Source: Chryseobacterium elymi
Lineage (GTDB): Bacteria > Bacteroidota > Bacteroidia > Flavobacteriales > Weeksellaceae
NCBI RefSeq assembly: GCF_003385495.1
Contig: NZ_QNUH01000001.1
Location: 310,001 to 374,000 of the forward strand
Reading direction: 5' to 3'
Length of the DNA: 64,000 bases
Under the pieces are notes generated by a model. The model made no database searches and was not told where the DNA came from. It saw nothing but the letters and a program-made list of their open reading frames with translations. A program made the position numbers and the translations under genes. Positions 37,697 to 45,691 of this stretch are shown in pieces (within the stretch, counting starts at the first letter, position 1; the number at the start of each line of letters is the position of its first letter).

Positions 37697-37900
37697 TAAT
37701 TTCTGTCTATGTTTGTGATTTCCACAAGATACCAATTTTCAGGAAAAAAAACAAAATCATTTTTTAATTTCCCTTTATTTTTTAATGTAATTTAAGTTTA
37801 CAATATCTTTCATTTATAAAAAATTAATACCTTTATGACGCAGATTTGTAATTAATAAACATTTAAAATTACAAATACTGCAAAAACTAACACTAAGATC

Positions 37901-38608
37901 ATGAATTCCCATATTAAATGTATGATTATTGATGACGATGAACTGGACAGGCTGGTTCTTCAGCACCATATCAGGCAGTACGATAATATAGAGATTATTG
38001 CATCTTTTAACTCGGCGGAAAAGGCAGCTCCTTACCTGGAATACCCAATTGATCTGTTGATCTGCGAAACTAGACTTAGCGGAATGAGCGGATTGGAATT
38101 CAGGAAAATTGCTTATAAAATTCCTGCCTGCATCTTCGTAAGCTCCCAACCGGAGCTCGCAGCAGAAGCATTTGAAATTGATGCACTAGATTTTGTCACA
38201 AAACCCATTAAAGCAGAGCGTTTCCAACATTCTATAGAAAAAGTCTTCAATTTTTTTGAAATGAAAAAAAAATGCGAATGCTTCGATGCCCTTCTCGGTG
38301 AAAACTGTATTAAAATAAAAGAAAACGGTAACATTTCTCAAATCAGACTTACCGATATTCTTTATCTTGAAGCTTTAAAAGATTATACCCGGCTTGTCAC
38401 ACATGAAAAGAAGCACTGCGTTCTGGATTCCTTGGGAAATCTTCTTCATAAAAGCTTTTTTGATTCTTTTATAAGAATACATCGCAGCTATGCCGTACCC
38501 CGCCATTTCATCCGCGGAAAAAGCAGCCATGAGATAGAACTGATCCATCAGATCAGGCTTCCCATTGGTAGAACTTACAAAGAAAGCCTGTCCTTCCTCA
38601 ACCCTTAA
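37901..38608 (+). CDS. LytTR response regulator with Glu at the phosphoacceptor site
   Basis: The 235-aa protein has a receiver (residues 4-120) and a LytTR DNA-binding domain (about 135-235). The acidic pocket IIDDDELDR is present, as are a Ser in VSSQ and the Lys in TKPIK. The segment IDLLICETRLSGMSG aligns with VDLIFLDIQMPELTG, so the usual phosphoacceptor Asp is Glu. The LytTR part has LYLEALKDYTRLVTH and FIRIHRSYAVPRHF. No histidine kinase is adjacent. Its likely target operon lies directly downstream. Confidence 0.9.
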   Translation: MNSHIKCMIIDDDELDRLVLQHHIRQYDNIEIIASFNSAEKAAPYLEYPIDLLICETRLSGMSGLEFRKIAYKIPACIFVSSQPELAAEAFEIDALDFVTKPIKAERFQHSIEKVFNFFEMKKKCECFDALLGENCIKIKENGNISQIRLTDILYLEALKDYTRLVTHEKKHCVLDSLGNLLHKSFFDSFIRIHRSYAVPRHFIRGKSSHEIELIHQIRLPIGRTYKESLSFLNP

Positions 38609-38640
38609 AAGCTGAATATCAACATTTTTATCGTAAAATG

Positions 38641-38675
38641 CCGTTGGTCGATTTTTTTTACCGTTAGTCTATTTT
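38641..38675 (+). promoter_or_regulatory. Direct-repeat operator of LytTR type
   Basis: CCGTTGGTCGATTTT (38641-38655) and CCGTTAGTCTATTTT (38661-38675) are direct repeats spaced 20 bp. They fit the LytTR site form (xCCGTTrGT), as in AgrA-type paired sites about two helical turns apart. They lie 33 bp after the regulator gene and 96 bp before the secreted-protein operon start. Confidence 0.7.
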
Positions 38676-38770
38676 CCTTCAATCCGGTTGCGATATGTGG
38701 TAATTTAGTGTTCACAAATTTCTTTTTTGAAAACTTGGATAACCAATTATTAACCACAAAAATATTATAC

Positions 38771-39253
38771 ATGAAAAGAACATCTATTCACTGCTTCTTT
38801 CTCATTCCGCTCACCTTTTCCGTCAGTATTCTGAGTGCCCAATCGGCAGTTCTGGCCACGGGAACAAATGCATCAGGAGGCAACGGCTCGGTTTCTTACA
38901 GTGTAGGCCAGACAGCTTATCTGTATAAGGGAACCAATTCCCAGGTACTGGAAGGCGTACAGCAAGCCTATGAGATCACGACACTTTCTGCCAGTGAAAC
39001 CACAACAAAGCAAGAAAGCATTCTACTCTATCCGAATCCGGCCAAAGATTATCTGTACATAGATTTTTCTTCTGTTCCATATAAAGGATCGGAATATCAG
39101 CTGTTCGACTCTCAGGGCAAACTGATCAAAAAGAACATGATCTCCCAGTCAAAGTCCGAACTGAACCTTTCATCTCTTCCTTCTGCGGTTTACATAATCA
39201 GGATCAACCAGAATGGAGAAAATCTAAAAACCTTTAAAGTCATAAAAAAATAA
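38771..39253 (+). CDS. Secreted protein with T9SS type A sorting domain
   Basis: An upstream ATG is in frame, but 38771 gives a clear signal peptide (MKRTSIHCFFLIPLT..., cleavage near LSAQ), so 160 aa. Residues about 20-60 are Gly/Ser-rich and repetitive (GNGSVSYSVGQTAYLYKGTN). The C-terminal 75 residues are a T9SS type A sorting domain (LLYPNPAKDYLYIDF and IIRINQNGENLKTFKVIKK). It should be exported to the surface. It is the first gene of the operon. Confidence 0.88.
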   Translation: MKRTSIHCFFLIPLTFSVSILSAQSAVLATGTNASGGNGSVSYSVGQTAYLYKGTNSQVLEGVQQAYEITTLSASETTTKQESILLYPNPAKDYLYIDFSSVPYKGSEYQLFDSQGKLIKKNMISQSKSELNLSSLPSAVYIIRINQNGENLKTFKVIKK

Positions 39254-39257
39254 CGCC

Positions 39258-41804
39258 ATGAAAAAAATATTACTATCTCTGGGGATCATGCTAGGTCTCT
39301 TTCTCGGACACGCTCAGGTACCGGAAAAAATGAGCTATCAGGCCGTTATGAGAAACGGAGCAGGCCAGCTGCTGACCAATCAAAATATCGCTGTAAAAGT
39401 AAGTATAATCACAGGTTCTCTTATTGGGCCACTGGTCTATTCTGAAAGACTTACAGGAAGTACAAATGCCAACGGGCTGATTAGTCTGGAAATAGGAACA
39501 GGAACAGTGCTTTCCGGAACATTTTCAACAATCAACTGGTCTACAGGAAACTATTATTTAAAAACTGAAACCGACCCGGCCGGAGGTACCAATTATACAA
39601 TAGCAGGAACAAGCCAGCTATTAAGCGTTCCTTATGCCATGTATGCTAAGTCTGCGGGCGGAACAGGTGGAAGCTTCACAATTCCGTACACCAATACGGT
39701 AAACAATGCTTCCTCTTTATTTTCACTGACCAATGATGGAGACGGGACCTCTGTAGAAGCGATAAATACTACAACGACTTCCAACATTGCCTCATTACGG
39801 GGTATTGTAAACAACGTGGCACCAGGAGGTTTTTCCAGTGGTGTCCGTGGTATCAATAACGGAACAGGAGGTCTCGGTGTTGGTGTATGGGGGAGCCAGA
39901 ACGGTAGCGGATGGGGTGTTTATGGCGTTACTCCCAACGGTCTTGGAGTTTATGGAAACTCATCGGCCGCAGGAACAGGAGTATATGCCAACAGTAATAC
40001 CGGAACAGGTCTTACCGCAACCAGTAACAACGGTATCGCGGCAAGTATATCTATTTTCAATAATGCCAATAACAATAACGTTCTGAATGCGAACACTCTT
40101 GGAAACGGAACGGTTCTTAATATTTCTTCTTCCGGCACCGGTGCAGGTGTTTTAAGTTCTACAGGAAGCGGTTTTGCAGTGCATGGTATTACTTCTGCAC
40201 AGACTTCTGCAGGTATCATTGGTGATAATAATGGAGCCGGTGAAGCGGTAGTCGGCAGGACAACCAGTGATATTGCAGGGGCTGTAGTAGGTCGTAATGA
40301 TGGTGGCGGATATGGGGTAAGAGGATTTGTAAGCGGCAATGCTACCGGAACTTCAATAGGGGTTTTGGGGCAGGTTGGACTTAATAGCGGAAAAGGACGC
40401 GCAGGAAGATTTGAAAACATTAACGCCACAAATGATTTTAATACTTTCGAGGTAAAAACCAACGGTAACGGGAATATTCCGAACAATACACAAGGTAATG
40501 CAGCTTCCTTCTTAGTTGACAATACAAACAGTGTAGGAGCGGCAGTAAGGGGTGAAGTAAATACTATTTTCGGCAACTTTGGAGCGGCAGGTATTTTTGG
40601 AATTTCTTCAGGAACAGGAGGACGTGCAGGGTTATTCTATGCATCAAATCCTTCGGGAAACGGAGCTGCATTAATTGCTTTGACTGATGGAAACGGAAAT
40701 GCGATCACCGCCAATGCAGGTAAAGACGGAAACGGTGTTGAAACCAATATCGATGGTGCAGGAAATGCCCTGTATGCATGGGTTCCTACTTTTGCAACGG
40801 GGCGGGCGGGAAAGTTTAATATATTTAATAACGCCAATACAAGCGATGTAATAACGGCAACCACAGTAGGTAACGGTACTGCAGGAAATTTTAAGGTAGA
40901 CAGGATAACAGGAACCTCAGCAGCCGTAAAAGGTGAAGTAAATTCACAGTTTGCCAATTTTGGCACTGCTGGAGTATATGGCCTTTCATCTGGCACCGGA
41001 GGATATGGAGGTTTGTTTTATTCCTCCAACGCGAGTGGTAACGGTCCTGCTTTATTGGCGCTTACGGAAGGTAATGGAAATGGCATTACCGCCAATGCAG
41101 GCGGCAACGGTGATGGTGTAGAGGCAACAGTGGACGGAACGGGATCGGCAATTTATGGCTGGGTGCCTAATTTTGGTACAGGTAAAGCGGGTAGATTTGC
41201 TAACTTTAATAATGCCAACGCCCAGCCTGTAGTCCATGTAACAACTACCGGCACCGGTTCTACCCTGCTTGTTAATCATCAGGGGCCATCAGGCAATATT
41301 TCCGTATATCAAAGCGCATCAGCAAACATGGCCCGTATCAATAAGGCGGGACGCGGATTCTTTAACGGAGGCACACAGAGCAGCGGAGCAGACGTTGCAG
41401 AAGTCTTTGATGTGGAGGGTAATATTTCTGAATATGAAACCGGAGATATTCTTGTGATCTCTACAAATACGGATCGAACTGTAGAAAGATCTTCGAAATC
41501 CTATTCTACTCTTGTAGCAGGAGTATATGCGACCAAACCGGGGGTATTGCTTACTGAAGAACATATAGATTCTGATATTTCCGGTAAAGTTCCTATGGGA
41601 GTTATCGGTGTCATTCCTACGAAGGTATGCCTGGAAGGCGGTAAAATTAAAAGGGGAGATCTTTTGGTAACCTCCTCAAAACCGGGAACCGCCATGAAAG
41701 CGAATCCTAAGAAAGTGAAAATAGGACAGGTGATCGGAAAAGCACTTCAGGACTATGACCAAACTTCAACTGGTAAAATTAAAGTATTGGTAAACATTAA
41801 ATAA
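39258..41804 (+). CDS. Large secreted repeat protein, unknown function
   Basis: The 848-aa protein has a signal peptide (cleavage near GHAQ). The N-terminal EKMSYQAVMRNGAGQLL opening is common in Bacteroidetes surface proteins. Residues about 130-670 are Gly/Asn/Thr-rich short repeats, including two tandem units of about 127 aa (40500-40880 and 40881-41261). The C-terminal 150 residues (SGADVAEVFDVEG, GVIGVIPTKVCLEGGKIKRGDLL) form a separate domain. It probably forms a beta-solenoid or fibre. It starts 4 bp after the T9SS gene and lacks its own sorting tail. Confidence 0.75.
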   Translation: MKKILLSLGIMLGLFLGHAQVPEKMSYQAVMRNGAGQLLTNQNIAVKVSIITGSLIGPLVYSERLTGSTNANGLISLEIGTGTVLSGTFSTINWSTGNYYLKTETDPAGGTNYTIAGTSQLLSVPYAMYAKSAGGTGGSFTIPYTNTVNNASSLFSLTNDGDGTSVEAINTTTTSNIASLRGIVNNVAPGGFSSGVRGINNGTGGLGVGVWGSQNGSGWGVYGVTPNGLGVYGNSSAAGTGVYANSNTGTGLTATSNNGIAASISIFNNANNNNVLNANTLGNGTVLNISSSGTGAGVLSSTGSGFAVHGITSAQTSAGIIGDNNGAGEAVVGRTTSDIAGAVVGRNDGGGYGVRGFVSGNATGTSIGVLGQVGLNSGKGRAGRFENINATNDFNTFEVKTNGNGNIPNNTQGNAASFLVDNTNSVGAAVRGEVNTIFGNFGAAGIFGISSGTGGRAGLFYASNPSGNGAALIALTDGNGNAITANAGKDGNGVETNIDGAGNALYAWVPTFATGRAGKFNIFNNANTSDVITATTVGNGTAGNFKVDRITGTSAAVKGEVNSQFANFGTAGVYGLSSGTGGYGGLFYSSNASGNGPALLALTEGNGNGITANAGGNGDGVEATVDGTGSAIYGWVPNFGTGKAGRFANFNNANAQPVVHVTTTGTGSTLLVNHQGPSGNISVYQSASANMARINKAGRGFFNGGTQSSGADVAEVFDVEGNISEYETGDILVISTNTDRTVERSSKSYSTLVAGVYATKPGVLLTEEHIDSDISGKVPMGVIGVIPTKVCLEGGKIKRGDLLVTSSKPGTAMKANPKKVKIGQVIGKALQDYDQTSTGKIKVLVNIK
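40500..41261 (+). repeat. Two tandem 127-codon repeats inside the large secreted protein
   Basis: The unit beginning near 40500 (SFLVDNTNSVGAAVRGEVN) is repeated near 40881 (NFKVDRITGTSAAVKGEVN). Both carry SSGTGG, GNGITANAG-type and GWVP/AWVP motifs in the same order, at a period of 381 bp. Confidence 0.7.
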
Positions 41805-41810
41805 ACTATC

Positions 41811-42236
41811 ATGAAATCACTATATATCATTACATTTTTAGCATTAAGCGTATCCGTTTATGCTCAGGAAAACAAGAAAACTCCTGAATCTGAAGATCAG
41901 GCCCAGATCGTGAAACAGCTCAGAGAACGGGAAGCCCAGCTGGCAAAATCGTCTCAGGAAAATGCACCTAAAAAACAAAACGTAACCACACTGGCTTCAG
42001 AACAGGGTCTTGAAGTAAAAAAACAGGACACAAAAACTCAGGATTCCAATTTAAATAACACTTCAGGAAAACTGCTGCCCAATACAGCAACGTTAGCCGA
42101 AATAAAAGCTTCTATTCCCAACAGACAGGCATCCCGAACCAGTACAGCGAATTCCAGGAACACAAATAGCAATACCGTGGGTCTACCCAATACAGCAACA
42201 TTAGAGGAAATAAAGAAAACAATTCCGAAAAACTAA
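41811..42236 (+). CDS. Small secreted protein with duplicated LPNTATL motif
   Basis: The 141-aa protein has a signal peptide (cleavage near VYAQ), a Gln/Lys/Glu-rich middle and two related motifs, LPNTATLAEIKASIP (about 84-98) and LPNTATLEEIKKTIP (about 125-139). It is 6 bp after the repeat protein, so it is third in the operon. No known family; possibly a partner of the repeat protein. Confidence 0.75.
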   Translation: MKSLYIITFLALSVSVYAQENKKTPESEDQAQIVKQLREREAQLAKSSQENAPKKQNVTTLASEQGLEVKKQDTKTQDSNLNNTSGKLLPNTATLAEIKASIPNRQASRTSTANSRNTNSNTVGLPNTATLEEIKKTIPKN

Positions 42237-42259
42237 TAACCATAACCAGATTTAAAGTA

Positions 42260-42285
42260 AAAGTCCGCTCAGCGCGGACTTTTTA
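42260..42285 (+). terminator. Terminator of the T9SS operon
   Basis: The stem AAAGTCCGC / GCGGACTTT with a 5-base loop is followed by Ts. Confidence 0.88.
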
Positions 42286-42344
42286 TATTTTCATATTCGA
42301 TGATTTACTTAAAAATTCAAGCTTTCTTAGCCCAAACAGTATTT

Positions 42345-42779
42345 TTAATCCCAATCCGCAGCTACGAATTTCATGGAGTTTCCACCGCCATCTGATAAGG
42401 TCAGAAAATGCCCTTCTATGGAATAATTGGTCATTTTATCAAATTTCTGGATAAAAACGTTTTCCAGTTCCATATTCTGACAGGTTTTCAATGTGCTCCC
42501 TACTCCTGAGATCTTTACTTTTCCGTTGGTTTTAAATTCGGAAGTAAAAAACATACTGTTGCATCCCATGTGGGCTCCACCCTTAATTTTCCCTTTTTCC
42601 ATTATGCCTGTGAGGTTGATTTCCGCCTTATTTTTCACCAATTCCTCTTTAGAAAATTTATCAAAAGAAACAAGCATCCACTGTCTTTGAAGGCTTGGAT
42701 TTTTTTCAGGGACTGAAGAGCAGCTGACCACAACCCCGAGAAGTAAAACTGCAAAAAATGATACAAGTATTTTTTTCAT
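42345..42779 (-). CDS. META domain lipoprotein (HslJ-like)
   Basis: The 144-aa protein has a lipobox (GVVVSC, Cys20) and a META domain: QRQWMLVSFDKF, GGAHMGCNSMFFTSEF (about 72-87), STLKTCQNMELENVFIQKFD and the C-terminal HFLTLSDGGGNSMKF. Homologues (HslJ) help resist novobiocin and are linked to envelope stress. It converges with the T9SS operon and diverges from the S46 peptidase gene. Confidence 0.87.
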   Translation of the reverse strand: MKKILVSFFAVLLLGVVVSCSSVPEKNPSLQRQWMLVSFDKFSKEELVKNKAEINLTGIMEKGKIKGGAHMGCNSMFFTSEFKTNGKVKISGVGSTLKTCQNMELENVFIQKFDKMTNYSIEGHFLTLSDGGGNSMKFVAADWD

Positions 42780-42865
42780 GGGGATTATCCTTCCATTTTC
42801 ATACCATTCCGGGACAGAATATCGTAAAAATTAGTAAATTAGCGACACAAAAATTATTTTATAAA

Positions 42866-45076
42866 ATGAAAAGACTATTTCTACTGTTCACTTTCTTATT
42901 GGGCTTTGCTCAGATGAGGGCGGATGAGGGGATGTGGCTGTTAATGCTCATCAAAAGACTTAACGGGGTCGACATGCAAAAAGAGGGACTGCATTTGACG
43001 CCTGAAGAAATTTATTCAGTAAACAATTCAAGCTTAAAGGATGCTATCGTAAGCTTCGGAGGTTTTTGTACTGGGGAAATTGTTTCTGACAAAGGACTTA
43101 TTTTCACGAACCACCACTGTGGTTACGGTGCTGTAGCTGCCGCTTCTACTCCGGAAAAAGATTATCTGAAAAACGGATTCTGGGCTATGAAGCAGAAGGA
43201 CGAATTTAACGCAAAGGATCTTTATGTAAGATTTTTAGTTAGGATGGATGATGCTACGCAGAGAATCACTTCCAAGCTAAACAACAATATGACCGGAGCA
43301 GAGAGAAAAGCAGTTATTGATGCTGAAACAAAAGCAATCCAGACTGAAAACTCTGAAAACGGAAAATACACAGTAGTAGTAAAAGATTTCTTCAATGGAA
43401 ATGAATTCTATTATTTTGTATACCAGGATTATAAAGATATCAGATTGGTAGGTGCACCACCTTCATCATTAGGTAAATTCGGAGGTGATACAGATAACTG
43501 GGAATGGCCAAGACATACTGCTGACTTCACGGTATTCAGAGTATATGGAGATGCAGCAGGAAATCCTGCAGAATATGCAACAGGAAATGTTCCTTTGAAG
43601 CCCAAGCACTTCCTTCCGGTTTCTCTTAAAGGAATTAAGCCTGGTGATTTCTCTATGATCTTAGGATATCCTGGAAGAACTAACCGTTACCTTACGTCTT
43701 ACGGAATCCAGCAGATGGTAAATAAAGACTATCCGGCTTGGGTAGAAGCTTCAAAACTTGCTATGGATGTTATGAAAAAGTATATGGACAAGGATAAAGC
43801 GACTCAGCTTAACTATGCGTCTCAATATGCTTCTGTAGCTAACTACTGGAAAAACAGACAGGGAACTATCGATGCAGTAGATAAAAACGGAACGATCGCC
43901 GACAAACAAAAGATTGAAGATACTTACAGAAAATGGTCTGCAATGCCAGGAAACGCAGAATATGATGGTATTTTAGAAGATATCGGAGCTTATTACAAGC
44001 AGGTTTCTGACAGAAATGTTGAAAGAAACTATGCTTCTCAGTTCTCAAGAAATGCAAAGTATATCACTCTTGCTTTACAGGTAGGATCTGTTCTTAAAGC
44101 TTATGCTGCTCAGGATATGCAGGGAAGACTAGCGATGAAAGCTAAAACTGAAACTGCAATTAAAGAAGCTTATGAAAACTTCAATCCTTCTCTGGAGGGA
44201 GAAATGCTTGCTTCTATGGCTGGACTTTACCAATCAAGAGTGACCAATAAAGAGGTGGCATCTGCTACTATTTTAGGATTAGACTCTAAGACGCTGTCTA
44301 ATGTAGCTTATTCTTCAATTTTTGCGAATAAGACTTCTGCTACGAACTTCTTATTAAACCCAGACGCATTGAAACTTGATGCTGATCCACTTTGGAAAAT
44401 CGCAAACGGAATTGTTGCTGACCAGAAAATGAGCATGGAGAAGTATTCTAAAGTTGATGATAACTTCAACAAGAACAACCGTCTATTCTTAGCTGGATTA
44501 ATGAAGGCTATGCCTGAGAAAAAATTCTATCCGGATGCTAACTCTACAATGAGATTAACTTACGGAACGGTAGATAAACTTCCTGTAAGAAATGACAGAA
44601 ATTACTTCGGAGTTACGGACAATTATTATACTGATATGACCGGTCTTGTAGGAAAATATAAGAAAGGTGATGAAGAATTTGATCTTCCGCAAAGAGTAAT
44701 TGACCTTTATAATCTTAAGGATTTCGGACAGTATGCTGATGCTGCAGGATATATGCCTGTAAACTTCCTTTCTAACAATGATATCACGGGTGGTAACTCC
44801 GGTTCTCCTGTTATTGACGGAGACGGAAACCTTATCGGTATCGCATTCGATGGAAACAGTGAAGCCTTAAGTGGTGACATTGTATTTGAACAGAACTGGC
44901 AGAAAACGATCAACGTAGATGTACGTTTCGTTCTTTGGACGATCGACAAATATGCAGGAGCAAGAAGATTAATCGACGAATTAAAGCTTGTAAGAGGAGA
45001 AAACACACCTCCTGATACAAAGTCTAAAAATTCAGGAACTACTCAGATGCCTAAGAAAGCAAAAAAGGTAAAATAA
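42866..45076 (+). CDS. S46 family dipeptidyl-peptidase, DPP7-type
   Basis: The start at 42866 gives a signal peptide (MKRLFLLFTFLLGFAQMRA) and 736 aa; a longer in-frame reading from 42758 is not used. Catalytic marks are His84 in TNHHCGYG and Ser645 in GGNSGSPVID. Gly663 lies 18 residues after the Ser, where DPP11 enzymes have Arg. The enzyme therefore probably removes dipeptides with a hydrophobic P1 residue in the periplasm. A long C-terminal Lys-rich tail is present. Single gene with terminator. Confidence 0.9.
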   Translation: MKRLFLLFTFLLGFAQMRADEGMWLLMLIKRLNGVDMQKEGLHLTPEEIYSVNNSSLKDAIVSFGGFCTGEIVSDKGLIFTNHHCGYGAVAAASTPEKDYLKNGFWAMKQKDEFNAKDLYVRFLVRMDDATQRITSKLNNNMTGAERKAVIDAETKAIQTENSENGKYTVVVKDFFNGNEFYYFVYQDYKDIRLVGAPPSSLGKFGGDTDNWEWPRHTADFTVFRVYGDAAGNPAEYATGNVPLKPKHFLPVSLKGIKPGDFSMILGYPGRTNRYLTSYGIQQMVNKDYPAWVEASKLAMDVMKKYMDKDKATQLNYASQYASVANYWKNRQGTIDAVDKNGTIADKQKIEDTYRKWSAMPGNAEYDGILEDIGAYYKQVSDRNVERNYASQFSRNAKYITLALQVGSVLKAYAAQDMQGRLAMKAKTETAIKEAYENFNPSLEGEMLASMAGLYQSRVTNKEVASATILGLDSKTLSNVAYSSIFANKTSATNFLLNPDALKLDADPLWKIANGIVADQKMSMEKYSKVDDNFNKNNRLFLAGLMKAMPEKKFYPDANSTMRLTYGTVDKLPVRNDRNYFGVTDNYYTDMTGLVGKYKKGDEEFDLPQRVIDLYNLKDFGQYADAAGYMPVNFLSNNDITGGNSGSPVIDGDGNLIGIAFDGNSEALSGDIVFEQNWQKTINVDVRFVLWTIDKYAGARRLIDELKLVRGENTPPDTKSKNSGTTQMPKKAKKVK

Positions 45077-45095
45077 TCTTTTCTGATAAATTTTT

Positions 45096-45127
45096 AAAAC
45101 CGTGAACACAAATTCACGGTTTTTTTA
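45096..45127 (+). terminator. Terminator of the S46 peptidase gene
   Basis: AAAACCGTGAA / TTCACGGTTTT stem with a short loop, then Ts. The T run overlaps the next promoter box (TATTTTTG, 45126-45133). Confidence 0.88.
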
Positions 45128-45150
45128 TTTTTGAGCTCTAAATCTTTGTG

Positions 45151-45624
45151 ATGAAACAGAAAATAGAATTTACAGGAATTATAAAGCAAAATGGATCCAT
45201 GAATGCCGCTTTTGTAGAGTTTCCTTTTTCTGCGGAAGAATTGTTCGGCAAAAAAGGACAGATCAAAATTAAAGCAACATTTGACAATAAGGTCGAATAC
45301 CGTGGAAGCCTTGCTAAAATGAAATCTGACTGTCATATTTTAGGTTTGACCCAGGAAGTCCGAAAGCAGTTGGGGAAAACATTTGGTGATGAGATTGTTG
45401 TAAGCCTTATTGAAGATCAAGAGGAAAGAATTGTTGAAATTGCTGATGATATTACGGTTGTTTTTAAGGAAAACCCTGTAGCCAAATCCCTGTTTGACAA
45501 AATGAGCTATACACACAGAAAAGAATACATCCGCTGGATAGAGGAAGCCAAGAAACCGGAAACCAGGGAAAATAGAAAAATTAAGATGATAGAAATGATT
45601 TTAAATGGAAAGAAGGGTATATAA
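45151..45624 (+). CDS. YdeI/OmpD-associated family protein
   Basis: The start at 45151 (MKQKIEFTG, 157 aa) is preferred to a GTG one codon upstream. The N-terminal half matches DUF1905 (FVEFPFSAEELFGKKGQIKIK and so on) and the C-terminal half the YdeI-type helical segment (SYTHRKEYIRWIEEAKKPETR). Homologues include bacteriocin-protection proteins, of unclear mechanism. It is monocistronic and converges with the NRPS gene. Confidence 0.85.
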   Translation: MKQKIEFTGIIKQNGSMNAAFVEFPFSAEELFGKKGQIKIKATFDNKVEYRGSLAKMKSDCHILGLTQEVRKQLGKTFGDEIVVSLIEDQEERIVEIADDITVVFKENPVAKSLFDKMSYTHRKEYIRWIEEAKKPETRENRKIKMIEMILNGKKGI

Positions 45625-45649
45625 AATCCATAAATAACGCTTGTAAAGA

Positions 45650-45670
45650 AGCCGGGCATACATCCCGGCT
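45650..45670. terminator. Hairpin between YdeI and NRPS genes
   Basis: AGCCGGG / CCCGGCT with a 7-base loop. T tracts are weak on both strands, so it may work as a bidirectional or minimal terminator. Confidence 0.55.
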
Positions 45671-45691
45671 CTATTATTTCAAAATTTATTC

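Noticed and set aside
39950..40996. Long minus-strand frames inside the repeat-rich secreted protein
   Set aside because: They arise from Gly/Asn/Thr codon bias of the repeats; the Pro/Ala/Leu/Val-rich products have no domain and no promoter is seen.
40500..41261. CRISPR-like repeats in the large secreted protein gene
   Set aside because: The period is 381 bp in frame and the repeats encode protein; there are no short direct repeats with unique spacers.
42758..42865. 36-codon upstream extension of the S46 peptidase
   Set aside because: The signal peptide starts at the internal Met at 42866; the extension overlaps the divergent META gene start and is not secretory.
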